Part shown: piece after piece, positions 1 through 7,129 of the stretch
How positions within the stretch are numbered: the first letter of the stretch is position 1
Layout: each line of letters opens with the position of its first letter
Source: Myxococcales bacterium
Lineage (GTDB): Bacteria > Myxococcota_A > Polyangia > Polyangiales > Houyiibacteriaceae
DNA: 8,377 nt
Assembly (NCBI GenBank): GCA_013002645.1
Contig: JABDJF010000261.1
Coordinates: 1 to 8,377 of the forward strand
Reading direction: 5' to 3'
Translations under genes and position numbers: made by a program
The notes under the pieces: model-generated
The model's database searches: none
The model's input: only the letters and a program-made list of their open reading frames with translations
Told to the model about the DNA's origin: nothing

Positions 1-1596
1 AGCCTCGGTTCAGGCCTCCTTCTTTGTGTATTCGCGGCTGTTCTTGGTTCGTCGTCCACCGCGCAGGCCTGGACCCGTACGGTGGTCAAGGGCGCGCGGG
101 CCACGGTCGATGTCGAGCGCGACGCGACGCTGAGCGTACTTCTTCGACTGGACGTGGAGATTCACGCCGGCTGGCTACACGAGCTCGAGCTCGTCGACCT
201 GGGAGACGGTGTGGAGCTCGACCGCTATCGGCCTCCTTACTTCCGTTCGGAAGAAGGCGAGATTTTCCGCCCCGAGGCAGAGGTTCGCGACGATGGCCGG
301 ATACACCTCTCGTTTCCGAGGAGGGAAGCGCCGCGGAGAGGCGAATACCGGGTCTTCATGCGGTACCGAATTCGCGCCGACGCGCGCGCCATCGAAGACG
401 CGGGCCTCGCGCGCGTGGTTTGGTCGGTGCCGGCCTGGGAGACGGGTCTGCATGACGTCCTCGTCGAGATTCGGGCTCCGAAAGGCTCCTCGGTCCCGAG
501 TGATCTGCACGACACTCCGCCGGGCGTCGACTTCCAGGTCGAAGAGCACCGCGACCGAACCACCGTCGAGTGGCGGCGAATCCATCTTCCTCGCTTGACC
601 GCCTGGCCCCTGACCCTCGACGTGCCGCTTCGAGCGATCGACCTGCCCGTGTCCGCGCCAGACGCACCGACGCCAACCGGTTTTCGTCCTCTGAGCACGC
701 CGGATGAACGCCCGATCGCCTGGCCTCTGCTCCTGGTCGCGCTCCTGGTGCTCCTCAAGCGGCGTACGGTCCAGGTTCGCGTGGGATCGGACGCGCTTCT
801 CGTGCGTTCGCCCTGGGTCTCTGTACTCGCGGTCAGCGGGATCGTCCTGGCCATTGGTCAATGGCTCGCGCCGAGTTACTTCCTGTGCGCGGTGCCGCTC
901 GTCGCCTTCGCGCTTCACCGTCCGGTCCGCTGGACTGCTGCGGCCGCGCCCCGAGATTGGCGGCCTGCTCGCGCGAATGAGCTGCCGTGCCCCAGAACCC
1001 GAGCGAGCGAGCTGCTGGATGGAACCAGCGCGACCGGTCTCGCGGTCCTGCTCGCCAGCGGGACTTGCCTAGTCGCGCTCGACGAAGCGACCGCTGCGCT
1101 CCTGCTGTTGCCCGTGTTTCTGACGGGAACGCGACACCACATGCCGGCCACGGCCTCGCAGGCAGCCGACGCGCTCCGCCAATTCGCGTTGGAGCTACGT
1201 TTGCCGGCAGAGGCACCGGAGGTCTCGTTTTCCTGGGAGCTCACGTCCGGCGAGGTGCCGCGGCTGCGAGCTCACCTCCCGACACATCGCTCCGGGCTCA
1301 GCTCGGTGAGCTTCGCCTTTACGTCGAGCCCCGTCGGCTTCGTGCTTCGGCGAAGTGTCATGCTCCTGGTCGAAACGCGCGCTCAATCGGACGCCGATGA
1401 TCTCATGCGCCGCCGAACGGATGTCGAACCCGATCTCCGCGCGCCCAACGGCAGCGTCCTTCGACTCGTGGACTGGGATCGAGAAGCCGTCGCGCTGCTG
1501 CGAGCTCTGTCGCACAAGGCTCCTAAGCCAGTGAAGGCATCGCGCGGAACGTGGCTGCTGCGGGAAATCTCCGAGCCCGGACGGAAAGCCGCGTAG
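1..1596 (+). CDS. Uncharacterised exported multi-pass membrane protein, 5' end outside window
   Basis: The frame is open from the first base to the TAG at 1594-1596, giving 531 visible residues. The first ~22 residues (hydrophobic LLLCVFAAVLG, ending STAQA before WTRTVV) look like the end of a cleavable signal peptide. The real start therefore lies upstream, and the GTG at 82 is internal. Residues ~23-235 are probably an extracytoplasmic beta-rich domain with alternating hydrophobic strands. A hydrophobic segment at ~238-252 (WPLLLVALLVLL) is followed by KRR, then hydrophobic stretches at ~274-305 and ~343-377. The C-terminal ~150 residues are soluble and basic at the end. An exported beta domain followed by clustered membrane segments vaguely recalls DUF2207-type proteins, but I see no diagnostic motif. 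Function is unknown. It converges with the next gene at a 4-bp gap and no terminator is visible between them. Confidence 0.75.
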   Translation, partial: SLGSGLLLCVFAAVLGSSSTAQAWTRTVVKGARATVDVERDATLSVLLRLDVEIHAGWLHELELVDLGDGVELDRYRPPYFRSEEGEIFRPEAEVRDDGRIHLSFPRREAPRRGEYRVFMRYRIRADARAIEDAGLARVVWSVPAWETGLHDVLVEIRAPKGSSVPSDLHDTPPGVDFQVEEHRDRTTVEWRRIHLPRLTAWPLTLDVPLRAIDLPVSAPDAPTPTGFRPLSTPDERPIAWPLLLVALLVLLKRRTVQVRVGSDALLVRSPWVSVLAVSGIVLAIGQWLAPSYFLCAVPLVAFALHRPVRWTAAAAPRDWRPARANELPCPRTRASELLDGTSATGLAVLLASGTCLVALDEATAALLLLPVFLTGTRHHMPATASQAADALRQFALELRLPAEAPEVSFSWELTSGEVPRLRAHLPTHRSGLSSVSFAFTSSPVGFVLRRSVMLLVETRAQSDADDLMRRRTDVEPDLRAPNGSVLRLVDWDREAVALLRALSHKAPKPVKASRGTWLLREISEPGRKAA

Positions 1597-1600
1597 CGGG

Positions 1601-2164
1601 CTATCGTCCGACACGCGAGGCGAGTGGCGCCATGATCTGATCGACCTGCTTGAGCTCGCGAACCACATCTTCTTCGTCGAAATCGATTTGGTCGATCAGG
1701 GCTTCGTGAACCGCGTCGTACAGCCAAGTGCTCGATTCGGGATCCTCGATGCAGTGCGCGGCTTCATGCCCCTGCTGATTCAGCGTCGGAAGCTTCTTGG
1801 CGACTTGTTGAAGGACACTGACCCGATCGCCGAGATAGGCTTGCATCGCATCGAGCTCGTCGGACAAGGGATCGAACATCTCAGGTGATACCTGCGCATG
1901 CTTGGCGAACGCGTCCGGAGATCGCTCGCGCACGTCGCTCAGCATGAGCCGAATCAGCAGCGCGTCACCCAGATGACGCAGCACGCCGCGGACGCCCGGG
2001 ATGGCTCCGCTCGAAAAGATCACGTGGAGAAGAGCACCGGCCGCGGCGACTCGGCTCTCGTCGTCGACCTCGGGGTCTTCGACGATCCGTAGGACCGATT
2101 TCAAGTCCTGACTGAATCGAATCAGTACAGGGGTCATCAACTCGACGAAGCGCTCGCGCGACAT
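1601..2164 (-). CDS. Hypothetical 187-residue protein, possible remote DUF1232/YkvA-like segment
   Basis: The ATG at 2164 lies one base after the stop of the upstream OmpA-family gene and has a good Shine-Dalgarno sequence (GAGGTG), so the start is well supported and translation is probably coupled. No signal peptide is seen. The protein is acidic and mostly helical. Residues ~40-76 (AGALLHVIFSSGAIPGVRG, then LRHLGDALLIRLML) have the layout of the DUF1232/YkvA core: a hydrophobic helix, an IP turn, a glycine, then an aspartate before a second hydrophobic helix. The usual DLIPD and DD residues are not conserved, so this resemblance is tentative. The C-terminal part (~95-187) is soluble, with an acidic patch DFDEED at 161-166. 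It is the last gene of the leftward FHA-OmpA unit. Function is unknown. Confidence 0.75.
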   Translation of the reverse strand: MSRERFVELMTPVLIRFSQDLKSVLRIVEDPEVDDESRVAAAGALLHVIFSSGAIPGVRGVLRHLGDALLIRLMLSDVRERSPDAFAKHAQVSPEMFDPLSDELDAMQAYLGDRVSVLQQVAKKLPTLNQQGHEAAHCIEDPESSTWLYDAVHEALIDQIDFDEEDVVRELKQVDQIMAPLASRVGR

Positions 2165-2172
2165 ATCACCTC
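2165..2172 (-). promoter_or_regulatory. Shine-Dalgarno site of the 187-residue gene, overlapping the ompA-like stop codon
   Basis: Read on the minus strand, GAGGTGAT directly precedes the ATG at 2164. It shares bases with the TGA stop (2168-2166) of the upstream gene. This fixes the start of the downstream gene and suggests termination-reinitiation coupling. Confidence 0.6.
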
Positions 2173-4208
2173 GGCACCAGAGAACGGCCGCGCGGACATG
2201 TTACCTCAACTCCGGTCGGACCGGCGTCGGTTTCGATGATCTTGAACTCCACCCGCCGATTTCGTTCCCAAGCCTTTGCATTGTGTTTGGGATCGACCGG
2301 GCATCGTTCGCCATATCCGCCAGACCTCAGCCGTTGCTTGAGGACACCCCGTTGGATGAGGGCATTCATGACCGAGGCGGCCCGAGCCCGCGTCAGCTTG
2401 ATGTTGTAGCCGTCGCTACCCCTCTCGTCTGCATGGCCCTGAACCTCCACCAGAGTGATCTGTGGACTGGCGTTCAGTGTTGCGGCAACCGCATCGAGCA
2501 GCGGGAAGCTGCGCGGCTTGATGATGGCGCTGTCGGTCTCGAAGTAGACCTTCTCGAGAATCGTGATCTGCGTGTCTTCTAGGATCACCAAGCCCTTGTC
2601 TGGGCAGCCATCCTCGTCTTCATGGCCGTTGTAGGTCTCCGGGTCGTTCGGACAGGCATCGTCGACATCGAGAATCCGGTCGCTGTCGTTGTCGAGATCC
2701 GGGCAGCCATCTTCGTCCTGGAAACCATCGAAATCTTCCGGGTCGTTCGGACAGAGATCCTTCACGTCCGGAATTCCGTCGCCGTCGTTGTCTGGATCCG
2801 GGCATCCGTCTTCGTCCTGGAAGCCGTCGAAGTCCTCTGGCTCGTCCGGACAATCGTCGACCGTATCGGGAATCCCGTCGCCATCGCGGTCGCCCTCTCT
2901 ACCCTCCGGGCAGCCGTCCTCGTCGCGATCGCCGTCGTAGTCCTCTTTGACAAGCGGGCAGGCGTCATCGACATCGAGGATTCCGTCGCCGTCGTTGTCG
3001 AGATCCGGGCAGCCATCGCGGTCCTCGAAGCCGTCCTTGTCTTCGGCTTCATCCGGACAGCCATCATCGTCATCGGCGATCCCGTCGTTGTCGCGATCCC
3101 CGACGGCGGGCTCGTAGATGATTCCGAGCGTTGCGCGAATGTCGGCCGCCTGAAAGCCGGTCTTTGGAATCCCGGCGCCGGCCGCGACGTAAAGGAAGCT
3201 CTTGTTGGTGACGAAGTACTTGAACCCGCCGAGAACCTCCATCGAAAGGGTGCCTTTGGTCCCAATTTCACGCGCGATTTGGCTGCCGTAGAACTCGATG
3301 AGGAAATCGAGCGAGCGCGCGATGCGGAAGGCCGAGCCGAAGCCGAACGTAATGAGGTCGTCGTAGGTGAACTGCCGGCCGGTGCCCTGGTCGACCGGAT
3401 TGATTGCGAGGTTGCTCGGATTGTCGACTGGATCCGTGCTCGGATTGGATCGACCGTCCCAGATGAAGGTGGCGCCCTGCCCGGAGGTCCAGCGGTAGCC
3501 GCCTTCGAGGGCGAGTCGGATCTTTTCGATCGGCTGAAACTCGAACACGGCCGTGGGCCAAAGGGAGAAGCCCGGCTCACCGGCGAACTGTGTGGTCTTG
3601 GCCGTCGGGAAACCCGCTCGGAGGGTCATCGCGATACCAACCGGAAGCTCCCCGAGGTTCAGCAGACGCGCCTTGGCAACGATGGTCAGGTCGCCGACAC
3701 CTTGTGACCGCAATCCGGCGGCCTGATTGTTGTAGAGACAACCCGCACCAACCGTGCAGGTTCCACCGAGCGGCGGGGTCTGCACCGCGTTGCCGCGAAA
3801 GAACGTGATCGGCAGCTGAATGCCGAGGACCAATCGGTCGATGAGACCGATGTTGAACATGAACGTCCCGGTGAACGCTTGCTTCGAGATTCGGCTCTCT
3901 CGCGCCGCGGCGTCGGCCGCAGCATTCTGATCGTGGACAAAGCCGTTGTACCGAAGGATACCGAAGCCCGCGTCGAGGACGAGCCCGAAGCTGAAATCCT
4001 TGTGGGGCATGACTTCGGTGCCGTTGACGGTGAAGTACCCGCGCGAGTCGACGGCGGGGCGGAACAGGTGCAGGTCCATGCCCCCGTCGCTGAGGGTCGC
4101 CACCTGGGCCTGAGCGCCGCTCGGAAGGACCGATGCCCCCAAGACCAGGGCTAACGCCCATGCCAACCAGGCGGCCGAAACCCGCCTTCCCTGTGTTCCC
4201 CCAAACAC
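2166..4208 (-). CDS. OmpA-family outer-membrane protein with beta-barrel and TSP type-3 repeats
   Basis: A 680-residue protein starting at GTG 4208; an in-frame TGA lies just upstream, which limits the start. Residues 1-34 are a signal peptide (GRR, hydrophobic core WLAWALALVLGASVL, cleavage after AQA). Residues ~35-368 are rich in alternating beta strands and aromatic residues and probably form an outer-membrane barrel. Residues 371-538 are five calcium-binding TSP3-like repeats, each with a DxDxDG core and a Cys-Pro pair. Residues ~548-658 are an OmpA C-terminal peptidoglycan-binding domain, with FETDSAIIKP, GHADERGSDGYNIKLTRARA (591-610) and a closing NRRVEF. In this family the C-terminal domain binds diaminopimelate in peptidoglycan, tethering the outer membrane to the wall. 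It lies 56 bp after the FHA gene and 1 bp before the 187-residue gene. The barrel's transport substrate, if any, is unknown. Confidence 0.93.
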   Translation of the reverse strand: MFGGTQGRRVSAAWLAWALALVLGASVLPSGAQAQVATLSDGGMDLHLFRPAVDSRGYFTVNGTEVMPHKDFSFGLVLDAGFGILRYNGFVHDQNAAADAAARESRISKQAFTGTFMFNIGLIDRLVLGIQLPITFFRGNAVQTPPLGGTCTVGAGCLYNNQAAGLRSQGVGDLTIVAKARLLNLGELPVGIAMTLRAGFPTAKTTQFAGEPGFSLWPTAVFEFQPIEKIRLALEGGYRWTSGQGATFIWDGRSNPSTDPVDNPSNLAINPVDQGTGRQFTYDDLITFGFGSAFRIARSLDFLIEFYGSQIAREIGTKGTLSMEVLGGFKYFVTNKSFLYVAAGAGIPKTGFQAADIRATLGIIYEPAVGDRDNDGIADDDDGCPDEAEDKDGFEDRDGCPDLDNDGDGILDVDDACPLVKEDYDGDRDEDGCPEGREGDRDGDGIPDTVDDCPDEPEDFDGFQDEDGCPDPDNDGDGIPDVKDLCPNDPEDFDGFQDEDGCPDLDNDSDRILDVDDACPNDPETYNGHEDEDGCPDKGLVILEDTQITILEKVYFETDSAIIKPRSFPLLDAVAATLNASPQITLVEVQGHADERGSDGYNIKLTRARAASVMNALIQRGVLKQRLRSGGYGERCPVDPKHNAKAWERNRRVEFKIIETDAGPTGVEVTCPRGRSLVPR
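2595..3098 (-). repeat. Five tandem TSP3-like calcium-binding repeats within the OmpA-family gene
   Basis: The coding repeat covers residues 371-538. Four units are 33 residues (99 bp) and the second is 36 residues. Each begins with a D-x-D-x-D-G-like core, followed by a CP, an acidic stretch and DGCP. The units keep the protein pattern but differ at many third codon positions, so they are old rather than freshly amplified. In the fifth unit the core reads DNDSDRILD instead of DNDGDGILD, losing two glycines. Confidence 0.9.
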
Positions 4209-4224
4209 CCTGCTTCAGTTTGTC

Positions 4225-4239
4225 ATGGGCGGAGCCCAT
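4225..4239 (-). other. Small hairpin in the FHA-ompA intergenic leader
   Basis: ATGGGC and GCCCAT form a perfect 6-bp stem with a 3-base loop in the 56-bp gap before the OmpA-family gene, 16 bases upstream of its GTG. No T-run follows on the minus strand, so it is not an intrinsic terminator. It could affect mRNA stability or translation initiation, or be chance. Confidence 0.35.
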
Positions 4240-4264
4240 TAATCAACGATTCTGCGCCCCTGCG

Positions 4265-5764
4265 TCACTCCGAGGCCAACATCTGGCGATACTTTGGGGT
4301 CCTGGGGTCGTCCGGATACCGTTCGACGAAGGTATTCATGTGCGTTCGGGCCGCCACCAGGTCATCGATGACCCGGTAGGTCTCGATCAAGAGCGCCAGG
4401 GCCTCGGGGCTGCTTGCCTTGTCTCCGTCGAGGGCATCGATCACGCAGGCATTGTCCCCTCGAGCCACGCAGGCATGGGCCTCCTCGAGGGCGAAATCCG
4501 GATCAGGCCCAGTCGCGGGCTTGGCTTCCCGCTCGGGGCTTGGCTCGGGTTCCGGCCTGGCAGCCCGCACCCTTCTCATGAGGCGCTTGGCGTCTGCGCG
4601 CTGCTTCGAAGTGATCTCATCGAGCGCGAGCACGAGCTGGGCTTCGCGACGAACCCAGGCGAGGTCCCGTGCCTCGAGCGCACGTTCACCGTCGCTGATG
4701 TGCGACTGGACGTAGCGGTACCGGATCTCGCCGAACTCCGGTGTGTCTCGGAGCACGCTGTCATCGGGTAGATCGTTTGCAATGGCGTATGCCTCGTCGA
4801 TCTCGCCACCGGCCAGGGCCTCGCGGGCCTGGGCAAGCCTCCCCTCCCACTCCTGTGGTTCGTCGACCGCTTGGCCGTCGGAGTCGCCAGCAGCGTCGAC
4901 CGCCTCTTCAGGCACGGGGGCGGCTTCGGGAGACAGCGATGCGACAACGACCGGCGGCTGCTCGGCGGTCGCGCCGCGCTCCGGCTCCTGACGCATCGTG
5001 GTCAGCACCGCGCCAGCCCCAGCAAGCAGGAGCAATCCGATCACCGAAACCGCGATCCCCGCCTTGCGCGACGATGCCGGCGGGCCATCGGACACGGCTT
5101 CGAGTGGAACCGGATCCAGGCTTCGCGCGCCCTCGGGTGGGACAAAACGGAATCGAACCTTGCCGAGCTCGAGGGTGTCTCCGGCTTCGAGCACGGCACG
5201 CGACACGGGCACGCCATTGACCCTCATCCCATTGGCGCTGTCGAGGTCGAAGACCGTCACCCTGCCGTCCTTTGATTGAACTTCGGCATGCTCGTGCGAA
5301 ATGGACTTGTGATTGATCCAGATGTCGAGTCGCTCGTCCCGGCCGATTCGAAGCACCGGTTTGCTCAAACTGAACTCGGCGCCAACCACGGGATCGCTGA
5401 GCACGACCAATCTTGGCGGCGGCGCGCTCTTGGGTTTCGGCGCGGCCGCAGTCATCTTCTTTCGCGTCGCCGGAGCGTCGGTCTGAAACGCCAGGTCGTA
5501 GTCGCCGATCCCTAGCTGATCGCCGACGGCCAATTTCGCCTTCTCGTCTATTCGCTCACCGTTGATCGTGACGCCGTTGTACGAGCCGAGATCCTCGACG
5601 ATGTAAGCTTCATTACGTTTTAACAGGCGCGCATGGCTGCGAGAGACGTTTCGCTCGGTCAGCCGAATGCTGTTCCCGTCCTCTCGACCGATCGTAATCT
5701 CGTCGCGCAATAGCGGCACGACGGTCGTGTGACCTTTGTCGTCCGAGATGACGAGCTTATACAT
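4265..5764 (-). CDS. Dual FHA-domain transmembrane signalling protein with TPR-like periplasmic region
   Basis: A 499-residue protein. The ATG at 5764 is chosen because FHA homology starts immediately (MYKLVISDDKG); the frame stays open to 6088, but that extension lies antisense to the PDZ gene. FHA domain 1 (~1-95) shows GR at 26-27, SRSH at 41-44 and NG at 63-64. FHA domain 2 (~117-208) shows GR at 141-142, SISHEH at 154-159 and NG at 178-179. These match the conserved phosphothreonine-binding residues of the family, so both domains look competent. A Pro/Ala linker leads to one membrane segment (~236-255), then a Pro/Glu/Ala-rich stretch and two helical blocks (~305-400 and ~424-499) resembling TPR helices, probably periplasmic. 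By family knowledge it should read Ser/Thr-kinase phosphorylation; no kinase lies in the window. It is the first gene of the leftward unit. Confidence 0.9.
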   Translation of the reverse strand: MYKLVISDDKGHTTVVPLLRDEITIGREDGNSIRLTERNVSRSHARLLKRNEAYIVEDLGSYNGVTINGERIDEKAKLAVGDQLGIGDYDLAFQTDAPATRKKMTAAAPKPKSAPPPRLVVLSDPVVGAEFSLSKPVLRIGRDERLDIWINHKSISHEHAEVQSKDGRVTVFDLDSANGMRVNGVPVSRAVLEAGDTLELGKVRFRFVPPEGARSLDPVPLEAVSDGPPASSRKAGIAVSVIGLLLLAGAGAVLTTMRQEPERGATAEQPPVVVASLSPEAAPVPEEAVDAAGDSDGQAVDEPQEWEGRLAQAREALAGGEIDEAYAIANDLPDDSVLRDTPEFGEIRYRYVQSHISDGERALEARDLAWVRREAQLVLALDEITSKQRADAKRLMRRVRAARPEPEPSPEREAKPATGPDPDFALEEAHACVARGDNACVIDALDGDKASSPEALALLIETYRVIDDLVAARTHMNTFVERYPDDPRTPKYRQMLASE

Positions 5765-5813
5765 CGTTCCGGCCCAAGAGCAGTTTCCGCTACAGTTCCG
5801 AGAGGTTGAGCGA

Positions 5814-5841
5814 ATGGTACCGCGGCGGGCCTCGGTGTCAA
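5814..5841 (-). promoter_or_regulatory. Probable sigma-70-type promoter for the FHA-ompA unit
   Basis: On the minus strand a perfect -35 box TTGACA (5841-5836) is followed after 16 bases by TACCAT (5819-5814), which matches 4 of 6 positions of the -10 consensus. It points at the FHA gene and predicts a transcription start near 5807 and a leader of about 43 bases. It is a pattern match only. Confidence 0.5.
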
Positions 5842-5854
5842 TCTTGCCTCGGTG
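5829..5854. repeat. 9-bp direct repeat in the divergent promoter region, possible operator
   Basis: GCCTCGGTG occurs at 5829-5837 and again, identical, at 5846-5854, separated by 8 bases. The first copy overlaps the edge of the predicted -35 box of the FHA gene, and the second lies just upstream of it. The position, between two divergent genes, is where an operator would sit. A 9-base match could still arise by chance in GC-rich DNA. Confidence 0.35.
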
Positions 5855-5898
5855 AAGGTTTGCACTCGTCAGGAACCCGGCTATGCCCCTGCCCGAGG

Positions 5899-6252
5899 AT
5901 GAGCCCGCAATCTCGAAAAGCCGCTGCGCTCGCATTGGGCATCGCTTTTCTCGCTTCCTGCGGGGGCGCAGGGCGTGGGCAGCCGGCCGGCGGAATTCAC
6001 GCCAAGCTCGGCTATTCAGAGGGTGGAGGCCTTCGCGTCGTCGAGGCGCCGGCTGGGGGAGCAGCTGACCTCGCAGGCATCCGGACAAACGACGTGATCA
6101 TCACGATCAACGGGGTTTCGGTTCGAGAGCTCGACTACGAAGAGATCGTAGAACGGCTCCGGGGACCCGTGGGTTCGACGGTTCAGCTCGAGGTGTTTCG
6201 CGCGGGTGAAGTCAACACGGTGGTCGTGATGAGACAGGCCTACAGCCGATGA
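5899..6252 (+). CDS. Small PDZ-domain lipoprotein
   Basis: The chosen ATG at 5899 gives 117 residues with a textbook lipoprotein signal: SRK, hydrophobic AAALALGIAF, then the lipobox LASC with Cys21 followed by GG. A TTG at 5806 would add 31 residues before the signal and is unlikely. Ribosome binding is weak: GAGG abuts the ATG. Residues ~37-115 form a PDZ domain, with a carboxylate-loop-like segment near LGYSEGGGLRV, then APAGGAADLAGIRTNDVIIT and INGVSV, the usual GL-x-GD-like turn and strand. No protease domain is present, so this is a stand-alone PDZ, probably membrane-anchored in the periplasm and binding protein C-termini or unfolded segments. Its stop overlaps the mtnP start (ATGA), so the two are probably translated together. 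Partner unknown. Confidence 0.82.
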   Translation: MSPQSRKAAALALGIAFLASCGGAGRGQPAGGIHAKLGYSEGGGLRVVEAPAGGAADLAGIRTNDVIITINGVSVRELDYEEIVERLRGPVGSTVQLEVFRAGEVNTVVVMRQAYSR

Positions 6253-7121
6253 GCGAAATTCAACGCACGTTGGGGGTCATCGGAGGGAGCGGGCTTTACG
6301 AGCTAGAGCAGCTGGCTGACGTCGAAGAATTGGAAATGGCGACGCCGTTTGGCACACCTTCGGATTTGATCGTCGCCGGAACCGTCGGAACCACGCGGTT
6401 GCTCTTCGTTCCCCGGCACGGCCGCGGGCATCGTCTTCCCCCACACGAGGTCAACTACCGGGCGAACGTCCTCGCTCTCAAGATGGCCGGCGCGGAACAG
6501 ATCCTCAGCATCTCGGCTGTAGGCTCGATGAAGGAGCACATCCACCCGGGAGAGATGGTCGTCGTCGACCAGTTCATCGACCGGACCCGAAATCGCATCG
6601 ATACGTTTTTCGAGGATGACGGTGTGGTGGCGCACGTTGGTTTCGCGGACCCGATTGACGCGCAGCTTGCAGCGGCTCTGGCGGACGCGGCACAGAAGGC
6701 CGACGCGACGGTGCACCGGGGTGGGGTCTACTTGAGCATGGAGGGCCCGCAGTTTTCGACCCGCGCCGAATCCGAGCTCTACCGATCGTGGGGCGTATCG
6801 GTCATCGGAATGACGAACCTCCCCGAAGCGCGCCTCGCACGCGAGGCCGAGCTGCCCTACGCGACGCTCGCCATGGTGACGGACTACGACTGTTGGCACG
6901 AGGTACACGATGCGGTTTCAGTCGACGCCGTCTTGGCCGTGATGCACAAGAACGTTGCCAAAGCCAAGGAAATCATTCTGGAGCTTGCCCCATCGGTGCC
7001 CGATCCCGCGAAATGCCCTGCCAGCTCGGCGCTTGACGGGGCGATCCTGAGCAATCCCGATTCGATCTCGGCGGCCGCCCGTGAAAAGCTGTGGCCCCTC
7101 ATTCGCAAATACGTAACCTGA
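6249..7121 (+). CDS. mtnP: S-methyl-5'-thioadenosine phosphorylase (MTAP)
   Basis: A 290-residue cytoplasmic enzyme of normal family length. It uses phosphate to split 5'-methylthioadenosine (left over from polyamine or quorum-signal synthesis from SAM) into adenine and 5-methylthioribose-1-phosphate. Visible family motifs are GVIGGSGLY (9-17), the phosphate-binding PRHGRGH (55-61) followed by PPHEVNYRAN, VGS and DQFIDRT (107-113), MEGPQFSTRAES (164-175), GMTNLPEA (187-194) and TDYDCWH (211-217). The aspartates of TDYD recognise the adenine base and separate MTAP from guanine/hypoxanthine-specific PNPs. The ATG at 6249 overlaps the preceding stop; a distant AGG lies about 10 bases upstream, consistent with translational coupling. 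A PfkB kinase follows after 8 bp. Activity on 5'-deoxyadenosine or adenosine is possible. No other methionine-salvage gene (mtnA, mtnB etc.) is in the window. Confidence 0.95.
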   Translation: MSEIQRTLGVIGGSGLYELEQLADVEELEMATPFGTPSDLIVAGTVGTTRLLFVPRHGRGHRLPPHEVNYRANVLALKMAGAEQILSISAVGSMKEHIHPGEMVVVDQFIDRTRNRIDTFFEDDGVVAHVGFADPIDAQLAAALADAAQKADATVHRGGVYLSMEGPQFSTRAESELYRSWGVSVIGMTNLPEARLAREAELPYATLAMVTDYDCWHEVHDAVSVDAVLAVMHKNVAKAKEIILELAPSVPDPAKCPASSALDGAILSNPDSISAAAREKLWPLIRKYVT

Positions 7122-7129
7122 AAGCCAAT

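Noticed and set aside
175..918. 247-codon minus-strand frame opposite the first gene
   Set aside because: Arg-rich, motif-free shadow; the sense frame continues from the window edge with a signal peptide and membrane segments.
1594..1603. Shared bidirectional terminator between the convergent genes
   Set aside because: The stops are only 4 bp apart and no inverted repeat with a T-run is visible around them.
2622..3707. Long 361-codon plus-strand frame opposite the OmpA-family gene
   Set aside because: It mirrors the repetitive Asp/Gly-rich codons of the TSP3 region, yielding monotonous V/I/A-rich protein with no motif; the minus-strand protein has clear domains.
5858..5887. TTGCAC-16-TATGCC as a plus-strand promoter for the PDZ-mtnP unit
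   Set aside because: Only about half of the consensus positions match in each box, and the predicted start would leave almost no leader before the ATG at 5899.
5806..5898. TTG start at 5806 for the PDZ protein
   Set aside because: It would place 31 Cys/Gly-rich residues before a complete lipoprotein signal peptide, which is not compatible with export of a lipoprotein.
5765..6088. 108-codon upstream extension of the FHA frame
   Set aside because: It would run antisense through the PDZ lipoprotein gene and past the predicted promoter, and the added residues have no FHA-like character; the FHA fold begins at the ATG at 5764.
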